NCBI GenBank assembly: GCA_028554755.1
Contig: JAPTOF010000030.1
Location: 248,001-312,000, forward strand
Source of the DNA: Cordia subcordata
Lineage: Eukaryota; Streptophyta; Magnoliopsida; Boraginales; Cordiaceae
Reading direction: 5' to 3'
Length of the DNA: 64,000 nt
The translations under genes were made by a program, and so were the position numbers. Positions 22,204-33,047 of the stretch are shown one piece after another. The notes under the pieces are model-generated. The model was given only the letters and a program-made list of their open reading frames with translations. It searched no databases and was not told the DNA's origin. How positions within the stretch are numbered: position 1 is the first letter of the stretch; every line of letters begins with the position of its first letter.

Positions 22204-24239
22204 ATGGGAAGAAAGAAGAAACTTTCTACAAACTCTCCTTCTTGCTCAAGTGCTCGGATTACCCAAAAAATTGCAAAAAGCATTCTCACCATTGCATCTT
22301 CTAGCTCTAAATCCTTGCAACCTTGTGAGGTTGAATTTGCATATCCACTTTCCCCTCTTGAGAGTGGAGATGCCTCCTCGACCTCAAGAGAATTGAGAAA
22401 TGTCTTTGACGTAATGGAATCTGGGAAAACTTTCAAACAATTAGAAAATAAAGCTATGCTTGCAAAGGCTACTCTTGTCAAAAATCTTCTTGGAGGTTCA
22501 AGGACTGCTCCAACTTCCAAACTCAAGGATCGGAAAGACCCCACCTCTCCCAAAAAAGCAAGCTGAAATTGAAATTGGTCAAAAGCTTTTTTCCTCCCCA
22601 ACTCAAGCTCCGTCGATGGTGGAAGAAATGAACACTCAAAAGTAAGAAATTGCCCAACTAAATGCTTTAAAGATCGTCCATGGTGGTCTGGTCGAAATAG
22701 AAGAAGAACAAAGTGCTAGGGTTTTACCCGATGGACAATCAAACGCTCTTCTGGGTAAGGATCTTTTGTCTAATCCCAAGCATACTTTTCTTACACAACA
22801 TGTCCAATCTTCTGGAAAATGAAATAAGGGGCTGACAACTCAGCAGTTGGCTGGTAGCATTGTACTTGACCCTCTTTCAAATAAGTTTAAACATGAAAAT
22901 AAGTTCCCCCCACTCGGCTCCTACTTCTCGAAGTCCACTCTTGCTGAGTTGGATGCCAAGTAAAAAAAAAATGTCAGCATAGAGTGCGACATGGACAAAA
23001 AAGATACTTCCCCTAGAGATAGCTTAAAGCCCAAGAATATTAACAATAAGGCGAAGCAAACTAATGTTCAGCAAAATGCATGGAAAAAGCCTTTGAGATT
23101 TTGATATGTCCCAACTTCAAGTGATCCTACTCCAGATTGGGGGAAGGGGGAGAATTTGTTGAATTTATGAGTACAAACCTACAATTTGATAAAGAATTCG
23201 AAATGAAAATTGTGGACAGAGTTAGGAAAGTTGAAGATCCACCGGGAGAGATTTATGATGAACGTGATAGTCTTTGGACACATTTGATTGGACAATTCCT
23301 AGGCCCTCCTGCATCTCTCTTTTTGATTAGAAACATGGTTGAATATGCTTGGTGGAGATTTGGAAAAGTTGAAATCATCAACAAAGGAAAAGGATTTTTC
23401 CTTTTCAAATTTGAAAGAGAAGAATTTTGTCAAAGAGTCCTTCAACAACTTTGGCATATGAATCATAGACTTTGCTTCTTCAAAAATGGAGGTCGAACCT
23501 TGATTATGTTAATTTGAATTGCAATAAGGTTCCAATTTGGGTTAAACTAAGAGATGTCCCAATGAGCCAATGGTCAAAAAGGGGATTAGGCTATGTTGCC
23601 TCTTTCATTGGTTCTCTAATCCAAATGGATGCTTTAATCGAGTCTAGAAGGAATTTAGAGTTTGCTAGGCTTTGTATTGAAGTAAATCTTGATGAAGACC
23701 TTCTTGATGTTATTTACCCTAAGCTTAGAGATGGCTCTTATGCAAAGGTGGAGGTTGAATATGCTTGGAAACCAATGAAATGTTCACAATGCAAGATAGT
23801 AGGGCAGAAAGAAAGCAATTGTCCACAAAAGCAGCAAGCTCAACATTAAGGTCAACAACCAAGAAATGCACAAAAGCAAAATGCTCTATGTGTGTCAAAA
23901 CTGAGGTATCATTATGAATGGAAATCAAAAGGTAGAAAAAACACCAATGCAAACAAGGAAGATGCAAAGCTTAATAAGGAAACTAGCTCAAAAAACCTTG
24001 AAGATGGTCCTAAGGTCATTTCTTCAAAAGATATTGCACCCATCAAGGATGCTAGAGAGCCACTCAAGATGAATCATAATCAAATGCCAATTGGTTCTTG
24101 TTCTTGGCCACACTCTACAAAGCAAGGTACACCTTTCAACCCTTCATGTCCTTTAGCCCAAAAGAATCATTTTCAAATCCTTGATGGACATGATGATGTT
24201 GAAGAAGGAGAAATAAGTGATAAAGAGTTAAAAATTTAG
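22204..24239 (+). pseudogene. LINE-E ORF1 (DUF4283 plus CCHC knuckle)
   Basis: The most complete autonomous-type ORF1 here, about 670 codons. It has the basic start MGRKKKLSTNSPS and an acidic/Ser N-terminal region. A spacer with ARVLPDGQ follows (near 22725), then DUF4283 (about 23145-23750: GGEFVEFMSTNLQF, LIGQFLGPPASLFLIRN, NKVPIWVKLRDVP). The knuckle CSQCKIVGQKESNC has Gln in place of the His ligand. It ends with the acidic tail NHFQILDGHDDVEEGEIS. Stops occur at about 22564, 22647, 22824, 22962 and 23848, and a frameshift near 23480. A pyrimidine-rich 5' UTR precedes it. Confidence 0.87.
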
Positions 24240-24283
24240 CATGAAAAATCATTAGAGCATGTTGATCCCTCTTCATTGTCTTT

Positions 24284-25832
24284 ATGATCTTTTGCACATG
24301 GAATATTAGGGGGTTTAATTCCCCTTGCAAACAAAAGGAACCTAAATTTATGATAAATAAGTACCACTTGGATTTTTTTTGTATCTTGGAATCTAAAGTG
24401 GTGAATAAAGAGAGCGTGCAGGCTATTGCATTGAATTTTGGCAAAATGGGCTTTGAAACTTTGTGGATGATAATACTAAAGGAAGGCTTTGGCTCTTTTG
24501 GAAGAAGGATATCTTTGACAAAGTCATTGACACTTTTGATCAACGAATTCTTTGTTATTTTAGATTTCTTCATCAATCTTTTGTTGTGGCTTTTATTTAT
24601 GGGAGAAATGAAGCATCAAGAAGACTTTCTCTTTGGAAAAGAATTGAACTTTGGAGCACTTAGTGTGTCAATGGGAGTTTTTGCATTCTTGGTAATTTTA
24701 ATGAAATCCTTCATTGTGGAGATCGATCTAGCACTCATACCATCCCTAGAAGTGCTTCGGATTTCAAAAGATGCATTGAAAAGTCTAATATTCATGAACT
24801 CAAAGCCTTGGGACCATATTACACTTGGACAAATAGTTGCTCGCATCTCTTGGCCAGCAAACTTGATAAAGCATTTGGGAATGACTATTGGTTATCTTTC
24901 ATGAATGAATCCTTCCTCTTGGTAGCCAATCCGGGGGTTTCTGACCATAGTCCTTTCATTTTGCACACTTGCAAGGTTTGGCAATCTTCTCTGAAACCTT
25001 TCAAGTTTTATAATGCTTGGACTAACCATCATGCTTTCTTGCAACTTGTGGAAGAGTATTGGAGTGCAGGTCTTTGGCACTCCTATGTTTATCCTTGTCC
25101 AAAAGTAAAAAATCATCAAAAAGTTTCTCAAGGAGTTTGACAGGAAGTACTTTGCCTGTATTCCAAATACCATTGAAAATCTTAGATGAAATTGGAAGAT
25201 GTTTAACTTGCAATCCGTAATAGAGATCATAGGGCCAAAACTATTAAGCCTGAAAATTCTATCCTAGATGACATGGAAAATCTTGAAGCTACTTATAATG
25301 CAATGCTTTTCCAAAAATCTAGGATCAATTGGCTTAAGGATGGACATGCAAACACCCAGTTCTTCCACAATGCCATTAAAGGAAGAAAGATCAGAAACAC
25401 CATACAAGCTATCAATAACAATGATGGAATTCTTCTTACAAGGGAGCACGAAGTGAAGAATGAATGCATTAGCTATTTCAAAAGGCTTCTTGGCACCCCA
25501 ACTTCCTCTCTTGCCAATGTTGATATCATTCATGACATTGTTTAGAAGCAAATCAGTGATCAAGCAAGGGATTGCCTTATCGCTCTTATCACAAAAGAGG
25601 AGATCAAGAGAACTCTTTGCTCTATTAATCCTAACAAAAGTCCAGGCCTTGATGGCATCACATCACATTTCTACGAAGCAACTTGGAATATTGTTGAGGA
25701 AGATGTTACAAATGCAATCATGTCATTCTTTAACTCTTGCAAGCTCCTTAAAGAGGTAAATGCAAGTTTCATTGCCCTTGTACCTAAAGTCCAAAGTCCT
25801 TCTTTGGTAAAAGACTTTAGGTCTAAGTCAAA
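24284..25832 (+). pseudogene. LINE-E ORF2: endonuclease and RT N-terminus
   Basis: Starts MIFCTWNIRGFNSPCKQ, 45 bases after ORF1. The endonuclease has FFCILESKVV (Glu block). The GDFN segment reads GNFN in an alternative frame near 24690, and SDHSPF near 24940 is the DHxP block. After two frameshifts the RT begins: INWLKDGHANTQFFHNAIKG, then NKSPGLDGITSHF. It stops at VKDFR, where LINE-F begins, and resumes near 27893. Confidence 0.83.
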
Positions 25833-26016
25833 ACTCACTAAACAAAACTTTCTCTCTCCACCATGAAACTCCTCTCTCTTCTATCTAAAACTTTTGCAAT
25901 CAGCCCCCTCTTCTCTACCACATGCCATTACCACACAACTTTCATCCATCAAAAGCTAAACACTTAGCCTAAACACTTTCATCAAACCCGTCCCTTTGCC
26001 TCAACACTTTTTTTTC

Positions 26017-27875
26017 ATGGCTAGAAAGAAGAAAAGTACAAATTCTCCTTCTCGGTCGAGTAGAATTAATGCTTTGAAACAAGCTAAAGTTTATGACTCT
26101 AATACAAAATTTGATCTTCTTGTTATCTCAAATGATGAGGTTGATTTAGCCTCTATACTTTCACCCTTGAGAGTGAAGATGCTTCGTCAATCTCAATAGA
26201 GTTCAAGGAAGTCTTTGAAGCCATTGACTCAGAGAAAACATTCGAGCAATATGAAGAAGTGTAAAATATTGCAAAAGCTAAACTTGTAAAGAGTCTCATT
26301 CAAAGTTCAAAAGCTTCCTCATCTTCTTCTCCAAAAGGTGAGACTATCCCAAACTCATCTAAAAAATAAACTAAAATGGATATTGCACAAAATCTCTTTG
26401 TTTCTCCAGCAAAAAATCCATTATCAGATCTTAAAAGCCCTTTTGTACATGGAAATATGAATAAACAAGCTGAACTTTTTGTCCATGGAAGCTCTAACTC
26501 GAAGGAAAGAGAAGATGTTAATCCTCTTTTACCCGATGGAAAAAAGAAACAAGGACCGAGTAATAATTTTGAGGCTGACATGATCAGCTCTTTTCCTTCA
26601 AATGCTAGTACTTGTATTGCCCAAAGCACTCACAATCCGACAACTCATCCACTAAGCCCAAAGCTTGCTTGTGCACCACATATTTCAAATTCAAGTGCAA
26701 GTGATTTCCTCCCTCTCATTTCAAGCTTAGTCAAGGTTCTTCCAGCAAGTCAACCTCAACAATATCAGGCCCATTCAGCAAATGACTTGGCTGCCACAAC
26801 ACAAAGCATTGACATGTCATTTATGGAAAGAAATCAGAACCTTGACCACTTCTTAGACAAAGAAGCTCAATCCTCTTTGGACAGCAAAGTTGCATCACAA
26901 CACAAATGAAAAGCTCAAGCATTCCAAGTCGTGCTCTCTTGAAAACTTGGATAGGAACCAATAAAACAATGGAACAAGCACTAAGTCTCAACAAAATGAT
27001 TAGACAGAGTCTTCTTTTCTAAGGTATGAACCTTCCCCCAATGATCCTTCTCTTAATTGGGAAAATGATTTTGCGAAATTTATGGAAACAAATTTACAAT
27101 TGGAAGAAGAACTTGTGGGTAAAACTTGTGATGGCATAAGAGAAGTGGAAGATCCTCCACAAGATTTGTATGATTATGGTGAAAGATTTTGGACTCATTG
27201 CTTGATGGGTCAATTCCTTGATGCCCTTTCCCCATTTTAGCTTATAAGGAACATAGTCTATAATGCTTGGTGGAAGTTTGGAAAGGTTGAAATTTATCCA
27301 AAAGACAAGGGACTTTCTATGTTTAAATTTGAAAAGGAAGAATATTGGCAAAAAGTGCTCCAACAACTATGGAATGTCAATCATAGGCCATTACTACTTA
27401 GAAAATGGCAACCAAATCTTGAGTTTGTGAATTTATCATATAACAAAGTGCCAATTTGGGTTAAACTCAAGGAAGTTTCACTCAGTCTTTGGTCAAAAAG
27501 GGGATTTAGTTGTATTGCTTCTTTCATTGGAAGGCTACTTCAAATTGATGCACTCACCAAATCAAGAAGAAACCTTGAGTTTGCAAGAGTTTACATTGAA
27601 GTTAATTTGGAAGACAAACTCCCGGATGAAGTTTTTCCCAATTTTAGAGGTGGCTCAAGAACTCGGGTGGAGGTTGAATATGCTTGGAAGCCAAGCAAGT
27701 ATGCTCATTGTAAAATGGTATATCATATGGAATCCCAAAGATCAAAATCAATGTCCCTACATTCCCCAACCTCATGCTAATAGGGCAGCCCCCATGATTT
27801 CAAAGCCAAAACCTATAGATGCTTGGAAAGTTGTTGGCAAAAAGAAAGCATCGCAAAATAAGAATGTTCCAAAAT
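26017..27875 (+). pseudogene. LINE-F ORF1 (DUF4283)
   Basis: Begins MARKKKSTNSPSRSSR. It has the family spacer (NPLLPDGKKKQ near 26525) and DUF4283 at about 27060-27690: DFAKFMETNLQLEEELV, HCLMGQFLDALSPF, NKVPIWVKLKEVSLSLW, FARVYIEVNLEDKLPDE. The knuckle is decayed (YAHCKMVYHMESQ lacks the first and last Cys). The end is DAWKVVGKKKASQNKN. Stops fall at about 26197, 26263 and 27238. The acidic C-terminal tail is absent because of the deletion. Confidence 0.82.
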
Positions 27876-27886
27876 AAGAATGTTCC
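27855..27886 (+). repeat. 16-bp tandem duplication at the LINE-F/LINE-E joint
   Basis: aaaataagaatgttcc is present twice head to tail (27855-27870, 27871-27886). The next bases, ccatgatttcaaagcca, copy the LINE-F word at about 27791-27807 and run straight into LINE-E RT. Confidence 0.85.
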
Positions 27887-27892
27887 ATGATT

Positions 27893-28768
27893 TCAAAGCC
27901 ATCTACAAATGCATCTCCAAATTGGTTGCAAATAGAATGAAGATTTGCCTTACCCAAATCATTTCTTGGAACCAATCTGCTTTTGTGGAAAGTAGGCTTA
28001 TCCACGAGAACATCCTTATTGCTCATGATTTCCTAAGAGGATACTCAAGAAGCCACATTTCTCCAAGGTGTGCATTTAAAGTTGATATTATGAAAGCTTT
28101 TAACACCTTAAATTAGAGTTTTATTGGCATGACCCTTCTTGCTTTTGGATTTCCAAGAAAGTATGTTGACTGGATTTTGGCTTGTATCTCCTCACCAAGC
28201 TACTCTATCTCCATCAACGGTGGATTGGAAGGATATATCTTTAGTGAAAATGGCATAAGGCAAGGTGATCCTCTCTCTTCTTATCTCTTTGTTATCTCCA
28301 TGGAAGTCCTCAAATGCATGCTTAACAAACTTGTTGACAACCCAGCTTTTAGGTTCCATCCAAAGTGCTCCTCATTAAAGCTAAACCATCTTTTCTTTGT
28401 GAATGATTTATTTATTTTTTGCAAAGGAGATCAGCAATCTATCAAATGCATCTTGGACATTTTAAGCACCTTCTCCACCTACTTCAGACTCAAAGTAAAC
28501 AACATGAAGAGTGACATTTTCTTTAGTGGCATTCCAAATGCTGTGAAGAATTCTATCTTGAGGGAAATTGATTTCAAGGAAAGTGAGTTCCCTATTCGTT
28601 ATTTAAGGATACCCTTTGTCTCAAGAAAACTTAGAAAATCAGATTTTCTTCCACTTTTGGAAAAAATCAATAGCAAGATTGGAAATTGGGCAAACTCATG
28701 GCTCTCTTATGCAGGGAGAGTTCTTCTTATAAAGTCCACTCCTATCGAAATTTGTGCTTTCTGGGCTG
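27893..28768 (+). pseudogene. LINE-E ORF2: middle of RT
   Basis: RT body: IYKCISKLVANRMK, NQSAFVESRLIHENILIAHD, VDIMKAFNTLN (a TAG follows where the family has Trp), NGIRQGDPLSSYLF, the catalytic box FVND at 28396-28407 (first Asp changed to Asn), then the thumb up to ICAFWA. LINE-G interrupts it at 28769. The active-site change and the stop make it inactive. Confidence 0.85.
28759..28768 (+). repeat. Target-site duplication of LINE-G, left copy
   Basis: ttctgggctg is repeated at 30874-30883. LINE-E RT reads ICAFWA | GVLLLPK across the insert. Confidence 0.8.
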
Positions 28769-30873
28769 CTTTTTTTTAATTTTTGCAAAGCAAGTGAGTA
28801 TGAATTGATGACAAAAGTACAAAGTACAAGAGACCAAAAGAGTGGAAAGCCTTATACAATTGTATCTTCTATTTTCCACATCTTTCCAAGTTTTAAATTT
28901 GTGCGAGGAGGGAATTTTTTACAGCAAGATAATCTTGTTAATACATCATTAAAGATTGAAAGAAAAATATTTTCTTCAGTATGGGCTTGCAACTTGAAGA
29001 TGCAATTGTTCCTTTCAAGCCAAATGTGATAGATAGACTCTGAATGTTGCTGTCGTATGGTGGATTGTTGTAGCTTGATAGGGCATTTTCCTTCAACATG
29101 TCCAACCAACTTGCAATGCTCATATTTTAGTGGCCTTAAATTATATTCCACTCCCACTTTTGCCCGGGATCCATCTTTTTTAGCTTAGGATATATAAAAT
29201 TCGGCATCTTCTCATCCAAATTAACTTCAATGCAAATTCTTGCAAACCCCAAATTTCTTTTTGATTTCGTCGCGGCGTCCATTTGCAATGGTTTACCTAT
29301 AAAAGATGCAACATAACCCAGTCCTCTTTTTGAATAAAGGCTCATTGGTACATCTCAAAGCTTCACCCAAATTGGAACCCTATTGTAATACAAATTGACA
29401 TATTCAAGATTTGGTTTCCATTTTCTTAGGAGAAGGGGCCTATGGTTGACATGTCAAAATTGTTAGAGAACTCTTTGACAGTATTCTTCCTTTTCGAATT
29501 TGAAAACATATAATCCTTGTCCTTTGTTAAAAATCCCAACTTGGCCGAATCACCCCCAAGCAAATTCAACCATATTTTTTATTAAAAAGAAAGGAGGAGG
29601 AGCTATAAGAAATTGCCCCACAAGACAATGGGTCCATAATTTTTCCCCTTCTTCATAAATGTCATCCGGTGGATCAACTACATCTCTTATGCCATCAACC
29701 ATTTTAATTTCATGCTTTTCACTAAATTGCAAGCTATTATCAACAAACTCCACAAAATCTCCTCCCAAATTTGAGGATGGCTTGGTAGATATAGGAACAT
29801 ACCTCATTGATGGCGGCTTTCTCCAAGCATTTTGTTGTTTGACATCCTGACCTTTAATGTATAGGTCCTCCTTGTTGCTTGTTATCTTTTCTTTTTGACT
29901 TTCTTTATGCAAGGCCGAGCCCTCTTATTTGCTGGATTGATTGGCTTGTTTGGATGATGATGTGGAGCTTTTAAATGACTTAGCAGCCATGTCATTTTCA
30001 CCTTGTCCCACTTCAGCGTGTAAGCTTGGGCCGAGTGGAGGAAAAGAACTCTCACTAACAATTTCAATTTGATTATGACTTAATTTATGTGACTCATGTA
30101 CTTTCCTAGGATCTTGAGTGTGAGGTGTTGAGTCTTGCTTAGGATTGGCTGAAAAGTGGATGCCATTTGCATCTTGGAAGTTGTCCAAAAAGTAGCCTTG
30201 GTCTTTGCCCAGGGGTTGAAACAAGTGCCCACAGGATGATAACTTATCTTTCTTTCCTTCCTCTTTCGAACGTTGGTTGCCATGGGAAGAACTATTATCT
30301 TCAACTTCAACTTCCTGAATCATAAGTTTGTTTGCGCTGCAAGAACCAGCCATAGCCTTTTCTTTAGGCGAGATGACAAAAAGATTATTTGCAAGTTCAA
30401 TTTTCGCTTGCTTATTGTCCAAAGTGAAATCTCTTTTCTTGCTCGAAAGGGAAAGGGATTTACCTTTCCTAGATAAGCTTTTCACAAGGTCGGCCTTCGC
30501 TTTGTCTTGCTCATCAAAATGCTCCTTAAAAGTGTTGCCTCATTCAAGATCCTCAAAAGCTTCATGAAGTTCTTTGCTAAAAGTTGAAGAAACCTCTTCA
30601 TTCTCAAAAGGAGAACTAGAAGATGTTTAGTCAACCTCCTCCAACACCCCATGAGCTTGATTTGGAGAAGAACAAACTTCCTTCGTAAGCTTTCTGGCCA
30701 AAATCTTAGCACTAGATGCACGGGAGAACGACATCCTTTATTCTTTTTAGCCATGAAAACCAAAGTGTTAGGGTTTGAGGATGGGTGTGGGAGAGTGTTT
30801 GGGCTTAGTGTTTCAGTTTTTGATGGTGGAGAAAAGTTGATAAGCCTTCCTTTAATAAAAGCCAATTGGTTCA
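28769..30873 (-). mobile_element. LINE-G: internally deleted LINE derivative
   Basis: 2.1 kb on the minus strand, with a 10-bp duplication at its ends and a tail of TCACTTGCTTTGC plus an A-rich run (T-run at 28770-28776). It keeps ORF1 up to the knuckle and then only the last ~70 codons of ORF2 and the 3' UTR. EN, RT and the zf-RVT ligands are missing. The 5' end carries about 38 extra bases of RT sequence (about 30836-30873) ahead of the LINE 5' UTR. Confidence 0.82.
28852..30754 (-). pseudogene. LINE-G ORF1 fused to ORF2 C-terminus
   Basis: ORF1 begins MAKKNKGCRSPVH near 30754. It shows a Lys/Ser-rich N-terminal half (30485-29925), DUF4283 with FVEFVDNSLQFSEKHEIK and VGQFLIAPPPFFLIKNMVEF (about 29760-29550), and a further part at 29345-29136. 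A knuckle with the first Cys replaced (YEHCKLVGHVEGKC) follows. At about 29045 the reading passes without a stop into ORF2 C-terminal sequence (SIYHIWLERNNCIF...KMWKIEDTIV). The fusion frame is open for 101 codons (29157-28852). Upstream parts have frameshifts. Confidence 0.8.
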
Positions 30874-30883
30874 TTCTGGGCTG

Positions 30884-32044
30884 GTGTTTTGCTTCTTCCC
30901 AAAAACATTGTGAGGAATATTGAATCAAAGTTCAAATCTTCTCTTTGGAGGGCCATGGGTCAAAAAGGGGCTTGGAAAGATGTTTGTCTTCCTTTTGATG
31001 AGGGTGGACTTGGCATTCAAGAATTGAGGATATTAACACTACTTTTATGCTTAAATGCTTTTGGAGAGTTATTGCATGCTATGAATCTCTTTGGAGCCAA
31101 TAGATTTTTCAAAACTACATCAAAGGAGAATCTATTTGGACTATCTCATGCCCTCATGATGCAAGTTGGGTATTCAAAAGCCTCTTCTCTTTCTATGATG
31201 AAGCAAGAAAGCACATCAAAATTGCATTGGGAGATGGAAACCAAACTTTCTTTTGACATGATAGTTGGCACCCAAGTAGCACACTTTCTGAATTTTGGAG
31301 CAACGCTATTCCGTGCCCTCCACTCTTTGCAAAAGGTTAGCTCTATTTTTAACAATGGCAATTGGGATTGGCCTATTACTTTGCTACAAATCCATTCCCC
31401 CCTCCCTTTTACATTTGTTGATGGATCTCTTGATTAATGTATTTGGACTCTCTCCCCAAATGGTTCCTTCTCTTTCAAGCATACTTGGGAGTCTATCCGC
31501 CACAAAGAAGAAGGGTTTGAGGGACATAATATCATCTGGTTTAAGGGGCATCATCCTAAGCATTGATTTATTTATTTCTTAGCTTGCTTACAAGGACAAG
31601 TTGAATACGAAGTATAGGCTCCTTCGTTGGAATTGTGAAATTGATCCGATTTGCATTTTTTGTCATTTTGGATGCGAAATAAGAGACTACATTTTCTTCT
31701 CTTGCTCTTTCATTGGGAGAATTTGGAGGAAAGGACTTACTCTTGTCAAGGTACCTTTACACCTCATTGAATGGAATGATATTCTTACTTATATCACCTT
31801 GCAAGACCATGGAAAGAGTTTAAAAGCTACAATTTTGAAATACCTCTTGGGAGCTTGTGTCTACCATCTTTGGCGTGAAAGAAATCGAAGAGTTTTCACA
31901 AATGAGATCAAGTCAAAAGATTGTATCTTCATCTCTATTTATAATGATGTAAGAAGCAAAATCTCTTTTGGTCAAAAGTTTCGTTCCACTAGATCTAATC
32001 TTGACATCTATAACTTGTGGAAGCTTGAAAATTTACTTGTATAG
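30884..32044 (+). pseudogene. LINE-E ORF2: RT thumb to zf-RVT
   Basis: Resumes GVLLLPKNIVRNIESKFKSS, continues through WKDVCLPFDEGGLGI and the connection region, with WHPSSTLSEF near 31270. It ends in zf-RVT (CIFCHFGCEIRDYIFFSC, about 31650-31705) and the standard C-terminus LWKLENLLV. Frameshifts lie near 31040, 31290 and 31590. A 3' UTR of about 80 bases follows and contains TGTACATT, as in the other EN/RT LINEs here. Confidence 0.85.
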
Positions 32045-32145
32045 GTTTTCTTTGTACTTTCTTATACACATGTACATTTCTTATATGCTTTTGCAGTTCT
32101 ATTACAATTCACTTACTTACTTCGCAAAAAACAAGGGACGTTCCT

Positions 32146-33036
32146 TAACTTGATCCAAAGGGGGACTTTATCCCAACTAAAATTAATTAGCTGTGGATTT
32201 GAATCCCATATTCTAAGCAAGAGGGGCCAGTGGTTTACATGCCACAATTGCTTTATGAGAAGATCACAAGATTCATCGTTAACAAACTTGAAAACATAAA
32301 AGCCATTTTTTGTTGATTTAATTTCAACTTTTCCAAACATCTTCGAATGTGATTCAACCATTTTACGTATGACGAAAGAAAAAGGAGGAGGTACCAATAA
32401 ATTGGCCAATCAAGCAACATTTCCAATGCTCATCTCCCTCCTCAAAAACTTCAAAAGGCGGTGCAGCTCTAATAATACCATTTTCACAAGTGGAATTATG
32501 ATAATCAAGCTTATGTGAATTACCAAGCTTACCCAAGCACGCATCTTTCCAATTTTTATCGATATTCCAAACTAATTATGGCACATTAGTTTGAGTAGAA
32601 GGCCAAAAATTATCTTGAGATTGGCTGCAAAGACCACTATGAACTCATTTGAGTAGAAGGCCAAAAAAAAAGGATGGTGAGCAAGAGAGGAATTTTGAAT
32701 ATTGGCATTTGAGAGCTCATCTTGGACATTCCCGTTTGCACTAAAAAGAAGAGAACCATTTGCATACATGGTTGCCATGTCATTTTGCCTTGCTGATTTG
32801 GCTAGAGAGCTTGTTGACCTAGCTTGAAGGGGAGGAAAATGAATGTCTAGGTTCCTATCACGTGGATTAGGGGCCACATTTGATATAGCCGAATTTAAAA
32901 GAATGGGAGATAAAGGTTTAGAATTTATACCCAAAGATGTTAGTCCCATTCCAATAGCATTTGATTGAATTTGAGGGGGGAAAAATTGTGCACGTGCTTG
33001 CAAATTTGAAATTAGGCTGCCTAAACCATTCCCAAT
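32146..33036 (-). pseudogene. N-2 ORF1, N-terminal half (truncated)
   Basis: From the truncated 5' end: LISNLQARAQFFPPQIQS, then HFPPLQARSTSSLAKSAR (also found in N-1). DUF4283 follows: KLGNSHKLDYHNSTCENG, EHWKCCLIGQFIG, KVPLWIKLRNVPC. Stops near 32410 and 32572 and a frame change near 32420 break it. It continues at 22033 beyond LINE-E. Confidence 0.8.
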
Positions 33037-33047
33037 AAGATGTAAAG

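Larger units (their letters stand above)
25833..27886 (+). mobile_element. LINE-F: LINE 5' part (5' UTR plus ORF1), truncated by a deletion
   Basis: Starts with a typical LINE 5' UTR (CTCTCTCCACCATGAAAC, then Pro/Thr-rich-looking pyrimidine DNA) directly after the LINE-E RT codons VKDFR. It contains only ORF1 and has no EN, RT or A-tail. LINE-E RT resumes right after it, with only about seven residues missing. So LINE-F inserted into LINE-E, and a later deletion removed its 3' part. The repair joint is described in the findings. The start coordinate is good to a few bases. Confidence 0.75.
22047..32132 (+). mobile_element. LINE-E: full-length-type L1 LINE, host of LINE-F and LINE-G
   Basis: Plus-strand LINE with 5' UTR, complete-length ORF1, EN, RT and zf-RVT, and the tail CACTTACTTACTTCGC plus As (32124-32130). 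A perfect 13-bp duplication flanks it. Its own segments are 22047-25832, about 27893-28768 and 30884-32132. It inserted into the N-2 ORF1. Confidence 0.88.
21120..33036 (-). mobile_element. N-2: 5'-truncated ORF1-only retroposon, host of LINE-E
   Basis: A minus-strand element with the tail ACTTACTTACCTTGC plus As (T-run ending at 21126), a 3' UTR and an ORF1 only. Its own sequence is 21120-22033 and 32146-33036; LINE-E (with LINE-F and LINE-G) fills the gap. An 11-bp duplication with one mismatch flanks it. The 5' end stops inside ORF1, so it was truncated on insertion. Confidence 0.8.
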
